Shown: positions 1 to 11,379 of the stretch, piece after piece
Numbering within the stretch: position 1 is the first letter of the stretch
Layout: every line of letters begins with the position of its first letter
Origin: Eopsaltria australis
Taxonomy: Eukaryota > Chordata > Aves > Passeriformes > Petroicidae
Reading direction: 5' to 3'
NCBI GenBank assembly: GCA_034509425.1
Contig: JAVTVJ010001130.1
Location: 452,278-516,277 of the forward strand
DNA length: 64,000 nt
Notes under the pieces: model-generated
What the model was told of the DNA's origin: nothing
Seen by the model: the letters and a program-made list of their open reading frames with translations, nothing else
The model's database searches: none
Made by a program: the position numbers and the translations under genes

Positions 1-240
1 CTGTCCCGGCTCTGTCCCGGTTCTGTCCCGGCCTGGCCTGTCCCGTACCTGTCCCGGCTCTGTCCCGGCTCTGTCCCCACTCTGTCCCCGGCCTGGCCCT
101 GTCCGTTACCTGCCCGTAACTCGATAGTTCCCGCGTCTGTCCCGCTTCTCTGTCGGCTCTGTCCCGGCTCTGTCCCCGCTCTGTCCCGGTTCTGTCCCGG
201 TTCGGTCCCGGCCCGTCCCGGTCCCGGGCCCGGCCTGGCC
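1..240. repeat. Minisatellite, CTGTCCCGGCT-type units
   Basis: Imperfect 10- to 12-bp units of the form tgtcccgg followed by ct/tt/cc, repeated about 20 times from the left edge, so the array continues outside the window. Confidence 0.8.
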
Positions 241-520
241 CGGCCCCTCCGCGGTTCCTCGGGCGGGGCGGGGCGGGCGGAAGGGGCGGGGCGAGCCCAG
301 CGCGTGACGGGCGGGGCCACGCCCCCCGCAGGCGCAGTCGGGGCAGGGGGAGCCCCCGGCGCCATCTTGGTGAGGGCACCGCGCTCTGGAAGCGGCAGCG
401 ACAGCGACACCGGGACCGGCACCGGGACCGACACTGACACCGACACCGGCACCGGCACCGGGACCTGCCCTGCCCGCTCCCTGCCGTGGCTGCACCCAAA
501 CTCGGACCCCTAGTGCCCCC
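210..520. promoter_or_regulatory. CpG-island promoter-like block at left edge
   Basis: Consecutive GC boxes (gggcggggcggggcgggcgg, 265-290), a CRE-like half site in gcgtgacggg (302-311) and a YY1-type element at 357-370 (CAAGATGGCGCC on the minus strand). A donor-like GTGAGG follows on the plus strand at 371. No gene could be assigned; it may start a gene running left out of the window. Confidence 0.45.
395..470. repeat. Short array of 6-bp ACCGGC/ACCGAC units
   Basis: gacaccgggaccggcaccgg-type hexamer repeats in the CpG block. Confidence 0.6.
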
Positions 521-535
521 AGCACTGACACCTCC

Positions 536-645
536 ATCACTGACCCTCCCTCACTGACCATCACTGACCATCACTGACCATCACTGACCCCTACGCTGAC
601 CCCCAGCACTGACCATCACTGACCCCCATCACTGACCAGCGTGAC
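536..645. repeat. ATCACTGACC 10-bp tandem repeat
   Basis: About ten imperfect copies of atcactgacc, with decayed copies continuing to about 720. Confidence 0.8.
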
Positions 646-1039
646 TGACCCCCATATTTGCCCCCCATCACTGCCCTCCCCAGAGGAGACCCCCCCCAAC
701 AATCCCCCATCACTGACCCCCCGCGCGGGGCCACCCCCAGAGCCAGCCCCGTGTCGCCAGCATCCCCCAGTGTCCCCAGTGGCGCTCCCAGTGTCCCCAG
801 TCCCCGTGCCGGGGGTCACTAGAGGGCGGCAGCGGCCCGGGCAGGAGCGGAGCCGGGCCGAGCATCGCGCAGCTCCCGTTATCCCTCCTCTTCCTCCTCC
901 TCCTCCTCCTCCTCCCATCCCTCGGGGCCAGGTTTCTCCAGCGCCGCTGGTTTCTCCTCCGGGTCCGTGCTGGGAGCCAGAGGGGCTCCAGAGGAGCGCG
1001 GGGCCCAGGGGCTGTCACAGGACCGTGGAATTTTGGGCA

Positions 1040-1480
1040 CAGAACCGTGGAATTTTGGGCACTGAGAGAGCTCCCCAAGATCCCAGCGCTGCCAAGGCCA
1101 GCACCGCCTGCCCCGTGTCCCCAAGTGCCGCATCCCCCGGGCTGTCACACCCCTCCAGGGACGGGGACTCCGCTCCCTGTGCCAGCTCGGCACAGCCCTT
1201 TCCATGGAGGAATATTCCCGATATCCCACCCAAACCTCCCCCGGCACAATTGGAGGCGTTTCCCTCTGTCCTGCCTGCTGTTCCCTGGAGGAGCCACCCC
1301 CTCCCGGCCCCACCGCCCCTCCAGGGAGCCTCGGGGAGAGGAAAGGTCCCTCCCGAGCCTCCTTTTCTGCAGCCTGAGCCCCCCCAGCCCCCCCAGCCCC
1401 ATGGCGGGGAGCACGGACCCCATCCCAGCTTCCTGCCCATTGTTTTCCACGCTCAGGAGCGGCTCCAGAAGGAAGGACGA
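1040..1480 (-). mobile_element. CR1 LINE 3' fragment (decayed)
   Basis: Reads as the reverse complement of the CR1 3' region: gcgctgccaaggccagcacc, ccccaagtgccgcatccccc, then ccatggaggaatattcccga. 5'-truncated, mutated at CpGs. Confidence 0.65.
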
Positions 1481-1974
1481 GCGCTGCCGGCTGGATGTGC
1501 AGCCCAGCCCCGTCCCAGGCAGGCAGGGACAGCCTCAGCCCGGTCCCAGCCTGCCGGGAAGCCGCTCTGGTGAGGGAAACAGGAAGCCCTGAAATAGCAG
1601 AAGCTGGAAACCATCCAGGCTGGGGGCAGCTCAGCGCTCCCCCTGCTCCCTGCATCATTCCAGGATGAACCCGCTGCCTCTGCTGCTGGGGCAGATCCCT
1701 GTCTGCCACCCCCCGATCCCAGCAGAGCCCAGCCCGAAGCTCTGGGTGCTCCCTGGAAGCTCGGGGCCTCCCTGGCTGCAGCTCCCCACTTGCAGAGGGC
1801 ACCCAGGGGGGAGATGCTGCTGTCCCTGCTGCTCCCCTGCCCAGGCTGGGACAAAGCAGGGCAATCCTCAGGAAGGAATCACTCAGCTCCTGCTCCAGCC
1901 CTGCTCCAGCCTCTGGGCTGCTGTCCCAGAGGGCTCAGGGGGACCTCAAACCTGGTCTGAGCTGAGCACACAAA

Positions 1975-2100
1975 GGCCAGGCTGGACAGAGCTTGGAGCA
2001 CCCTGGGACAGTGGAAGGTGTCCCTGTCCTTGCACCTCAAGGGCTGGAACAGGACCTTTGAGGTCCCTCCCAACCCGAAGCAGCCTTGGATTCTATGAAC
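1975..2100 (+). mobile_element. CR1 LINE 3' end fragment
   Basis: Contains ggcttgg-type agcaccctgggacagtggaa and ends gccttggattctatgaac, the CR1 3' tail. Confidence 0.75.
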
Positions 2101-2589
2101 ACATCCCCAAAAAAAGTAAAGACCACAGCCAAATGGGAAAAGAGCTGAACTTTACAACCTGAACATTCCCCACAGTGGCTGGACAGGCAGGACACAGCGA
2201 GGGAGGAGAACGTGGCTGGGCATCGTGCTCCCAAAACACAAGGAATTACAGGGAAAAGCAGATATTCCAGGTCCAAAGATCGCTGCCAGAGCAAGCTGCT
2301 GGCCTCTGGGTGCAGGAATCGGGGGATTATGGCCAGGAGGGTATTTGCAGGCTCAGCCCCTGCCTGAATGGAGGCTCGGAGCCAGGGGATGGTGACACAG
2401 GGCTGGATTCTCCTGGTATTGCATTAATCAGTTCAGTTCTGGGCTTAATCAGGAAGCCCAGCCTGGTTCAGCCACGATCTGCCTTTCCCTGAGCTCCTGA
2501 CCTGGCTCAGGCTGGAAATGCCAGACCAAGGGATTTGTGTGGGATGGGATTGGGGCTCGAGCTCCAGGACAGCTCCTGGTGGAGCAGAG

Positions 2590-2850
2590 GGTGGCGGGGG
2601 GAAGCTCAGGGCCGGGACCTGCGCCGGGGGAGGTAGAGGTCGGATATTAGGAAGAAGTATTTTATGGAATGAGTGGTGAAACACTGGAATTGTCTGCCCG
2701 GGGAGGTGCTGGAGTCACCGTCCCTGGGTGTGTTAAACAAAGCTTGGATGTGGCACTCGGTGCCAGGCTTTAGTGGAGCTGTCGGGGCAGGGTTGGACTC
2801 GGTGATCCTGAAGGTCTCTCCCAGCCCGGAGATTCTGGGATCCTGTGAGG
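2590..2850 (+). mobile_element. CR1 LINE 3' fragment
   Basis: Matches the CR1 pattern tcggatattaggaagaagta, aacactggaattgtctgccc, gattctgggatcctgtga. Confidence 0.75.
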
Positions 2851-3339
2851 ATTTTTCCGTGCTCCATCCCGTGCTCCAGCCGCGGCACGTGCGGCTCATC
2901 CCCGCCTGCTCCCGGGGGACAGCCCGGCCAGGGGAGCACAACAATCCCGGGACGCGGCCGGGGAGGGGGGACACGGGGGACAGGATGCCGTGCTGGCCAG
3001 CGCCACCGGCATTGTCCCTTCGGATACCTGCGGGGTGAGGTCAGAGGCTGAGCGGGGAGCGGCGGCCGCAGGAAGAAACAGCAAACAGCGATCACAGGCG
3101 CCTGCCGAGCTCCGAACCTCACCGGGACTGCGGGGACGCGGTCTCCTTCCATCCGAGGGGACTCGGATCCCTGGGACCGGGCACTCTCCCGTCCCCTGGG
3201 CACCTGCAGGTCGCACGGAGCCTCCCCAGAGACATCAGGAGTTGGTGAAGCCCCGGCACTGCTGAGGATTCTCCCAGCCCTGGGGTGCAGCAGCAGCCCC
3301 GGCAAACCCAAAAGGGCCCAAATTCCCCCTTTCGTGTAA

Positions 3340-3765
3340 AAGTGGAAAGATCCCTCCGTGCTCTGCTCTGGAGCCAGGCTGGGACAGCCGGGAATGTTCA
3401 CCTGGGGAGAAGGAAGTTCCAGGGAGAACTTAGAGCCCCTTCCAGAGCCTGAATGGGCTCTAGGAGAGCTGGAGAGAATGAGAGGGACAAGAACAAGGAG
3501 GGACAGGACACAGGGAATGGCTTCCCACTGCCAGAGGGAGGGGATGGATGGGATGTTGGGAAGAAATTCCACCCGGGGAGGGTGGGCAGGCCCTGGCACA
3601 GGGTGCCCAGAGAAGCTGGGGCTGTTCCTGGATCCCTGGAAGTGTCCAAGGCCAGGCTTGGAGCAGCCTGGGACAGTGGAAGGTGTCCCTGCCCATGGCA
3701 GGGGTGGAATTGGATGAGCTTTAAGGTCCCTCCCAACCCAAAACATTCTTGGATTCCATAAAAAT
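3340..3765 (+). mobile_element. CR1 LINE 3' fragment, long copy
   Basis: About 420 bp in sense orientation with ggaatggcttcccactgcca, caggccctggcacagggtgc, gtccaaggccaggcttggag and the terminal attcttggattcc. Confidence 0.85.
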
Positions 3766-4768
3766 ATGTGAGGAGGCTTTACAGGACAGAAAGCCCGTGA
3801 CATCCCTGGGGTTAGGCTGTCTCCCAAAATAGTTACAGCCTCTCCCACCATCACCACCAGCCTGCCTGGGCAGCCGGGGACTTCCCTTCCCAGAGAGCCC
3901 AGGCTCCTCTCCAAATCACAGAGCGGCTTTAACTTCTTTTAGGGGAACTCTGGTGACCCTTCCTGCCCCCTCAGAGGCTGGGGAAATCCTTCCTGGTGGG
4001 AACAACTTCACTGAGGAACATCACACCGGGGCAGGGTGAGGAGCTCTCCCTGGCGTGCACATGGTGGTCCTGCCCAGAGGGATGCATCCCTCCTTTCCTT
4101 TTTCCTGGGGATACAGGAGAGGGGGAAAGCAGGGAGATGCAGGCAGCACCTGCCCAGAGGCGGTGCCTGCAATGGTGCCCACCACGCGGGATGGGAAGGA
4201 GCTGATGGGCTGCCAGCCAGGGCCACCCCCACTGAAGCTGTCACCTCCACCTCCCAGCACATCCCCCTGGGCCCCCAGGAAGGCAGGAGCGCTGCTCCAA
4301 GGCATTCCCCAGCCTGGAAAAGGGGCTCACTGGGAGCAGGCGTGTGGCACCAGCGCCTGCTCCGGCAGCAGAGCCCCGCGGGGGGGGGAGTGCGAGCGTT
4401 ACCCATTTCCTGCAGCTTCTCAGGAAACACCCGGGGGCCCTGGGGACCGCAGCGGGAGCAGTGACAGCCTCGCTGGTGGCTCCGTGCAGCACCACGGCCC
4501 CGCTGCAGCCTGGCCACGGCTGCCCTGGGATGCTCTTCCGTGTGGGAATGAACGGGAGGCTGCCTGCAGCCCGAGAGCCTGGACCAGCAGCTCCCGGTGC
4601 CTCCAGAGGGTGGATTCCCACCAAAGGACCCTCAGGACCCTTTGCAGAGCTCCACGCCAGGTCCAGCCTGTCCCAGCTTCTCCCGGTGCTCCTTGGCCCG
4701 GCTCCAGCCCCGCCGGGCTGCTGTGGGGAGCCGGACCCTGGGGAGGAACTGCCTGAATTGCAGGACGT

Positions 4769-4865
4769 GCGTGAGTGAGTGTGAGTGAGTGTGTGAGTGT
4801 GTGAGTGTGAGTGTGTGTGAGTGTGAGTGTGTGTGAGTGAGTGTGTGAGTGTGTGTGAGTGTGTG
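4769..4865. repeat. GTGA/GTGT microsatellite
   Basis: Mixed gtga and gtgt tetramers over about 95 bp. It directly precedes the 15-16 bp array. Confidence 0.9.
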
Positions 4866-4894
4866 CTGATGGATTCTGCAGCACCGCCAGGGCA

Positions 4895-5125
4895 CGTGCA
4901 GGGCCACGGACCCTGCAACCCATGGACCCTTCAACCCATGGACCCTGCAACACAGGGACCCTGTGACTCACAGACCCTGCAACCCACGGACCCTGCAACA
5001 CAGGGACCCTCTGACCCACAAACCCTGCAACCCATGGACCCTGCAACACAGGGACCCTGTGACTCACAGACCCTGCAACCCACGGACCCTGCACACAACC
5101 CACGGACCCTGTGACCCACAGACTC
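4895..5125. repeat. Minisatellite of 15-16 bp ACCCTGCAACCCATGG-type units
   Basis: About 15 units alternating ccctgcaacccatgga, ccctgcaacacaggga and ccctgtgactcacaga. A larger period of about 75 bp is visible, a simple higher-order structure. Confidence 0.85.
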
Positions 5126-5344
5126 CTCGCCCCACCACCCCCTCAGCCTCATCCCCCGTGAGCATGGGAGTGAGGTCAGGGATCCTCCCAGGGTCCCTCC
5201 ATGGATCAGTGGATGTCACAGCCTCCATCTCAGTGCCACCCTGCTGTGTCTCCAAGCTCTTCCTGGGGTTCCCAGGGAAACAAATCCAGCCCCTGTCCCT
5301 GCAGAAGAGCCCCTGTGCCCAAAGGGAGCCACGCGCAGAAGCCA

Positions 5345-5510
5345 CAGAACCATGGGATCACTTAAGGGGGGAAAGCCCTCCAAGACCATCGAGTCCAACT
5401 GTTCCCCCAGCACTGCCAAAGCCACCACTGATCCATGTCCCCAAATGCCACACCCACGTTTTTTGAACATTTCCAGGGGTGGGGATTCCACCACTGCCCC
5501 GGGAAGCCCA
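5345..5510 (-). mobile_element. CR1 LINE 3' fragment
   Basis: Reverse-complement CR1: accatgggatcac, ccaagaccatcgagtccaac, aaatgccacacccacg, aggggtggggattccaccac. Confidence 0.75.
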
Positions 5511-7513
5511 GCACTGAGGTTCAGGATGATCTGATTTCAGCACAGGCTGGGCAGGACAGGGCTGGCATTAGGGCTCTGTCACCCCACACACAGAACTGGC
5601 ACTGAGGAGTGCCCAGTGACACCCCTGAACCCCCCAGCCCAGACAGATGCTGAGGTCTGTGTCACTGGGGCACTCTGGTCTGTGTCACTCTGCTGCGGGG
5701 ACAGGGGCAGCTCCCACCCAGCCACCGAGGGGCTGGAGGTGCCCGGGGTGACGCCCCAAGCTGCTCCCGGCAACCCCACAACAAACAAACGCCGGGAGCA
5801 TCACCAGAGCCGTGCTGTGGCTGCGGGGGTTATCGGCCTCAGCACATTTGGGGCTGGAAAATATTTATTTCTGTAGCTTGGCAACATTTGCCACCGCTGT
5901 GGGGGCGAGGGGGGAACGGGACGTGGGGACAGTGACAGCCCGAGCTTCGCTGGGACCCGTCAGGGTTTAAAGCTGGGTTTAAAGCCCCTTCCCAAACAGA
6001 CCGAGGAGGAGCTGGTGATGCCCAGGGGCAGAACGGGGGCGTGGGTGGAACAAACGCGAGAGTCAGAGCACGACAGCGAGGGCGAAGCGCGGAGTGCGGT
6101 GACTCAGAGGGGAAAAACGCCCCCGGTGACTCGGGGGCTGCTGCCATCAGCACGGTGGGGACAGTCCCCGCCCCATCCTGGCCCCAGAGATGTGTCACAG
6201 ACATCTCTGAGCGTCACCACCTCGGCTCACAGCCACCCCCGGCTCCTGCTGCCCCTCGGGGCCCGTCTGGGACAGGCATCAGTGTCACATCACACGGCAT
6301 GGGGACAGCAGCAGCCCAGAGCGTCCCCTCGCCCAGGGGCTGCCACCCTCCTGCTGGCTCAGTGCCACCAGGCCGGGACCCGCGTGTGCCCAGAGCCGCC
6401 TGTGACAGCTCTGAGTCACAGGGGGGTGTCCAACACCCACGGCCCAGGACCGAGGGCAGAAACTGGAAGTGCCCAGTTCCTGCTCAGACCAGCACCAGCA
6501 GAGCCACTCGTGACCCTGCTCCACGAGGAAACCACAGGGACAGAGGGGGACGAGCAGAGCCACACGTTCCTCTTCTGTCATCCCAGCGCTCACAGTGGCA
6601 CCTCCCAGGGATGGGAAACCCCAGGGGGGAAAGCCAGGAGGGGAATCCCGGGGGGAGCCTTCATCCCATGGACAGCCAAACCTCACTGCGGGCTCAGCCT
6701 GGCTCAGAGCTGCCAACCCACAGCCCGGGGCAGTGGCACCAGGGCACCTCCCATGGTGCCACCCATCCCCATCCATCCCAGCAGGATGACCAGCAGTGGG
6801 ATGACCAGCAGCTCCCTGGGATGGAGGAAGGGATGGACTCTGCACCCCGAGGGGAAGAGAGGACACAGGGGATCCCTGATATTCCTCCTCAGCCAGGACC
6901 TGCTGCTGAGCCTGCTTCCCTGAGGTGTCCCCTTCCTCCAGTGCCAGTCCCACCAGCTGGCAGCCCCAGGAATCCCTGCTCCCACCCCTGCCAGTGGGAA
7001 AAACACGGACACAGGCAGGCAGAGGTTTAAGATCCTGTTCACACAAACACGTCCCCTCTGTACAGCACACAACATCTTTTTTACAGTATTTACAGCAGCA
7101 GCTGGGGCAGGGGCACTTGGGGGCAGGGAGGGGCCCGATTTGGAGCTCCCCACGCAAAGCAAAGCTCAGCAGTGGCAGATGCCACCAAGGAACGGGGCTT
7201 CCCGGTCTGGAGGGGACACTGGGGTCACACCGATGTCCTGCAAGCTGATCTTCCCCAAAATCCCTCTGGGAGCTTCAACAGCAGCCCAGACTCCCCCCCA
7301 AACCCTTGGTCCCAGGGCAGAGCCCGGTGCCCACCCAGGGCTGTCCCCTCCTGGCACTGGCAGGGCCAGGCCACCATCGTCCCATGGCCAGACCCATCCC
7401 TTGGCCCGTCCCTGTCCCCAGGAGCTGCCCCTGTCCCCAGGGGTGCAGAAGCAGAGGCAGCATCAGGGAGACTCAGGGCTGGGGCTGCTCCTCTCCAGAC
7501 TCCTCAGCACAGC
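5510..7513 (-). other. RGCC-like 3' UTR and downstream sequence
   Basis: No recognisable coding sequence. On the minus strand possible 3' ends lie near 7060-7095 (TGTAAATACTGTAAAAAAG followed by a GT-rich run) and at the AATAAA complement at 5864-5869. A cysteine-containing frame at 6285-7157 lacks homology or splice context and was not accepted. The plus-strand run 6780-6815 repeats a gatgaccagcag motif. Confidence 0.4.
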
Positions 7514-9647
7514 TCACATCTCTGCAGGATGAACAGGAGATGGTTACACAGAACCTCTGCAGGGCCAGGGCAGACACCTGGGGCAGGGGCAGCTCTGCTC
7601 CCCTCCCTCCCTCCCAGCGTGGCTGGAACACTTCCCACCAGCCACCTCATTTTGGACACCAGGGATGGGAACAGAGAGCAGAACTGTGCCTCACTGAGGC
7701 TGTGTGGGGGGAAATGTTTTTATAGCCAGGTTCTGTCTGCCTCCAGCCTGGCACGCAGGGCCCCTGTGAGAGGAAGTGGCTTCTGCCTCAGTTTCCCCAG
7801 CAAAGCAGCCACGGGGGAGCAGCCAAACTCCCCAGAGCTGCTGGGCACAGACGCCAGAGATGCCCAGCACAGCTTCAGCCCCTCTCCCAGGGGCACCCCC
7901 AGGCTCTTCCCAGGAGGGAAAACATCTGGAGGAGGAGAGCACGACCCACAGAGGCTGGGATTGCCTTCCCTGCCATCACACAGACTCCTCTCTGCCACTC
8001 TCCTCCCTCCTGGTGTTCCCACAGGGTCAGGATTCACCACAAGGAAAGATCCTGCTTTTCCTCCTGCTCACCTTCCCCCCCCAGTAAAGAGCAGCAGCTG
8101 GAGGGAGGCTGGGGCCAGAGGGCCACAGGTCCCTGTGCATCTTCCCAAAAACATCAGCAGCTCTGCAGGTTGTGCTCTTTGCCTCCACTGCCAGCCTGGC
8201 CTGCGTGTCCCCTGTCCCCTCCCCGGGCACCAGCACTGCCCCTCATCTGGGCAAACTGAGGCAGCACAGGGGGGACACACTTCAGCCATGGAATTTCTCC
8301 CCAAGCTGAAAGAGCTTGGAGAGGGAGGGGACATCCATGAGCCCCTCAGCAAAAGAAAAGATGCGAGGGTTCCACCACTGCAGCCAAAATCAGGCTCCAA
8401 GCCCCCTGCAGCAGGAGCCCCAGGCAGAGGAGCCCCAGCCCAGGTGTCCCATCCCCTGGGAGTGCAGGGATCAAGGCTGGGCTCGTACCTTCCAAGGCTT
8501 TGTCCAGGTCTGCGATGAACTCTTCCAGCTCCTGCGTGTCTCCAAGCTTTGCTGGTGGGGAAAACATGGTCAGGCTTCCCATTCCCCCTGCCCCTGCTCC
8601 CAACAGGAACAGCTCCTCCAGCTGTGCCTGCTCCAGCCAGCCCAGCCTCAACTGGGAAAACCCCAATCCAACTCCTGCCTCTTCCAGGGCCCCAGGGCTC
8701 GTTCCCACTGGCACCCCCAGGGCTGGCTGGCATTGCCAAGCCCAGCTGAGCTCGGAGCAGCAAGCCCTGCAAACCCCTCTGGGTAGGGCCAGGCTCACCT
8801 TTGGTGGGGTAAGTGTCAGCTGGGCTGTTGAGGTGCTCCTCACTGGAGCTGAGGCTGCTTCCTGGGGACGTGCTGGCACCTGCAGACACAGAGCATCAGT
8901 CCCTGGCCCTGGGCACAGGCTCCTGATGGACACTCTGCAGGAACAGGGCTCCATCGTGCCCATGGCACAGGCTGGCACACTCTTGGAGACCCCCTCTGCT
9001 CCTCCCCTGCTTCTAGGAATGCTTGGGAAAACGGGACTGAGTTTCTTTGTTAGGACACAGCACCAGAGGTTGTCTGGGCACAGTTACAAGGACAGGGCTA
9101 CTGCAGGGAACTGGGTCCCCCCGTGCTCCCAGTTATCCCCAGCCTCTCAGTCCTGCAGCAGGAGGAGCCTGACAGCTCTTGGCAGGCCCTGGGCCAGTAC
9201 CCAGTGCTCATCCCCCCAGACTGCTCCCAGCCCACCAGGGATGAGTCAGGCAGCATCAGCAGGAAGATGATTTCCATGGAGGAACCCACTCTGACAGAGC
9301 CAGGGCACCTCATCCCCCAGCCCCAGAGTCACCCTCCAGCTCCCCAATGCCCTCCCCCGGCCCCAGACTGTCTCTCCAGCTCCCCAGTGCCATCCCCCAG
9401 CCCCGGGCTCTCTCTCCAGCTCACCAATGCCATCATCCCCCAGCCCCAGTCTCTCTCCAGCTCCCCAATGCCCTCCCCCAGCCCCAGACTCACTCTCCAG
9501 CTCATCGATGCCGCTGTCGTACACGCTGTGCCCCGCTTTCCTCTTCAGCTCCTCCAGGTGCTGCTGGTACCGACTCGCAGGGCCCCGGTCGAAGTCCTCC
9601 ATGACCTCGTCGAACTCCCTGAGCAGCTCACTGAGCTCCTCAGCCAT
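7514..9647 (-). CDS. RGCC-like protein (paralogue of regulator of cell cycle RGCC/RGC-32)
   Basis: Four coding exons in reading order: 9647-9494, 8879-8799, 8551-8489, 7521-7514 (stop TGA 7516-7514), total 101 aa. ATG 9647-9645 is preceded two bases upstream by an acceptor (CCCCCCTGTGCCCCCAG), so exon 1 is non-coding. Seen: N-terminal acidic EELSELLREFDEVMEDF, then YQQHLEELKRKAGHSVYDSG, a Ser-rich middle (SPGSSLSSSEEHLNSP), and the C-terminal signature AKLGDTQELEEFIADLDKAL ending EEM. These match RGCC in order and spacing (human 137 aa, with KLGDTKELEAFIADLDKTL). Known role of RGCC: complement- and TGF-beta-induced regulator that binds CDK1. Position next to ARHGAP36/ENOX2 instead of ENOX1 indicates a second locus, so I leave the symbol blank. 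The exon 1 donor lies inside a tandem repeat. Confidence 0.9.
9311..9512. repeat. About 38-bp tandem repeat spanning the RGCC-like exon/intron boundary
   Basis: Five imperfect units of the form ctccagctccccaatgccct plus cccccagccccagact. The right-most unit is the exon end itself (GATGAGCTGGAGA then GTGAGT on the minus strand). The other four are intronic copies of the exon end and donor, with the donor GT altered in most. Confidence 0.8.
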
Positions 9648-9914
9648 GGCTGGGGGCACAGGGGGGTGTTGGGGTGCCCGCCGGGCAGGCAGGGCCAGCA
9701 GGAGCCCCTTGGCAGCAGCCCAGGCTGGCACGGGGCAGAGCCAGGCTCCGGGTGCCACCAGGGCAGTGGGCAGCGCTGGTGCGGGCACAGCCCGCTCCTC
9801 GGACAGCTCAGCCTTGCCTCAGCTCAGCCTTGCCTCCAGCTCGGCCTTGCCTCAAGCTCAGCCTCGCCTCAGCTCATCCCACAGCCCCGTGAGAGCCGGT
9901 CCTGCGCAGGCTTC

Positions 9915-10075
9915 AGAGAATCCCAGAAGGGTTCGGGCAGGATTAAAGCCCACCCAGTGCCAGCCCTGCCATGGGCACGGACAGCCCCCACTGTCCCCGG
10001 GTGCTCCAAGCCCCGCGCAGCCTGGCTTTGGACACTTCCAGGGATCCAGGGGCACAGCCTGGCGCACATGGAAGG
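9915..10075 (-). mobile_element. CR1 LINE 3' end fragment
   Basis: Reverse-complement CR1: gaatcccagaagggttcggg, cctggctttggacacttcca, gggatccaggggcaca. It lies in RGCC-like intron 1. Confidence 0.8.
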
Positions 10076-10109
10076 CGCATTCCCCGGCCCCGTCCCGCTC
10101 CCGGGGTGC

Positions 10110-10330
10110 CCGGAGCTTGCGGGGGGATGCAGGACGGAGCCCCTCGGGCAGGGGGTGGCATCCCCTGGTCCGGTCCGGTTCGGTTCGGTACTCACCGGCT
10201 GCTCGGCTCCCTGCGCTCCGGTCCCGGCGGCAGCGGCTCCTCCCGCTCCCGGTGCCGCCGGTTTTGGCTCCGCACCGGCGGCGGGGCGGGGCTGGGCGGG
10301 GTCTCCGGGACGTTCCGCCCCCCCAAAACG
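10110..10330 (-). promoter_or_regulatory. RGCC-like promoter and non-coding first exon
   Basis: CpG-rich block with GC boxes (ggcggggcggggctggg near 10275). On the minus strand GCAGCCG followed by GTGAGTACC makes a strong donor ending an exon at 10196. No ATG is seen in the preceding 90 bases, consistent with a 5' UTR exon that splices to the acceptor two bases before the start codon at 9647. Confidence 0.6.
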
Positions 10331-10429
10331 GCGACTCAGGTCCGGGGGAGTCCCGGGGTCACCCCCCAAACCCCGGGCACGAAGGGGAGCGCGGGGATCG
10401 CGCTGAGCTCCCGGAGAACGAGGGGGAAA

Positions 10430-10670
10430 AACAACCTCAGGTGGTGCCAGGGGAGGGTCAGGCTGGACATCAGGAGAAATTCCTTCATGGACGGGACTGT
10501 CCAGCCCTGGCACAGCTGCCCAGGGAAGTTTGGAGTGCCCGTCCCTGCAGGGATTTGGAAGCCGCGTGGATGTGGCACTTGGGGACATGGCAGTGCTGGG
10601 GAATGGCTGGACTTGGTGGCCCTGGGGGGTTTTCCCAACCTCAGCAGTTCCACGATTCTGTCCCACAGGT
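10430..10670 (+). mobile_element. CR1 LINE 3' fragment
   Basis: caggctggacatcaggagaa, aattccttcatgg, ggatgtggcacttggggaca, ending agttccacgattctgt. Confidence 0.8.
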
Positions 10671-10914
10671 TTCCCAGAGAGCTGCCAAAGCCAGGGCTCT
10701 GTGTCCGGGCACTGCCCTGGGTCCTGGCCAGCAGCGTCAGGAGGCACAGGGGGAAAAGAGCCCAACACGGGCTCTGCTTCCCTTGCTGGTGGCTCTGAAC
10801 TCAGCCATGGACCGAGCAGCCGACCCCACTGCTGCGGACACTCCCGGGTGTGCCCCTCACTCGAGCCCGAGGCCAGGCCTGTGACACCCCACCGGTGCTG
10901 GGGGGCTAAAAACA

Positions 10915-11170
10915 GCCTGGACCACCCCAACAGCAGCAACCCCTCCCTGAACAGCAGTGACCCCCCCCAAACAGCGACCACCCCCGAAACAGCAGTGACC
11001 CCCCCCCGAAACAGTGACCAGCATCCGAGAGCCACCACCCCCCCAAAGCAGGCACCCCCAAATTCACCACCACCGCCCCAAAAGCCACCACCCCCCCAAA
11101 GCAGGCACCCCAAACATTCACCACCACCGCCCCAAAAGCCACCACCCCCCCAGGCAGACACCCCAAAGAG
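10915..11170. repeat. C-rich low-complexity tract with a roughly 54-bp tandem unit
   Basis: Units built from caccaccgccccaaaagcca and ccccccaaagcaggcacccc repeat about three times, preceded by runs such as cagtgacccccccccgaaa. No gene here. Confidence 0.75.
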
Positions 11171-11379
11171 CAACACCCCCTCCTGTGCCCGCCCTGGGGA
11201 CCAGGACAGATCAAGCCAGAAACTTCTCCAAGTTTCTAAGGGATCCCCAAGGCTCGCAGGGACAAAGAGCCCATGGAACAGAGCCCGGAGTGTGACCAAA
11301 GCCAAGCAGCCCCTCCAGAGCGGGGCCCGAGCAAGGGCAGCGCTCCAGGAACGAGCTCCGCAGCTGAGTGGGGAGGGGG

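Noticed and set aside
6285..7157. Cys-rich 290-aa minus-strand frame (CPCPSCCCKYCKKDVVCC)
   Set aside because: Lies in the RGCC-like 3' region, uses a non-ATG-like context, no splice support and no domain beyond a short Cys cluster.
7172..8518. 448-aa plus-strand frame
   Set aside because: Antisense shadow of the RGCC-like introns and exons.
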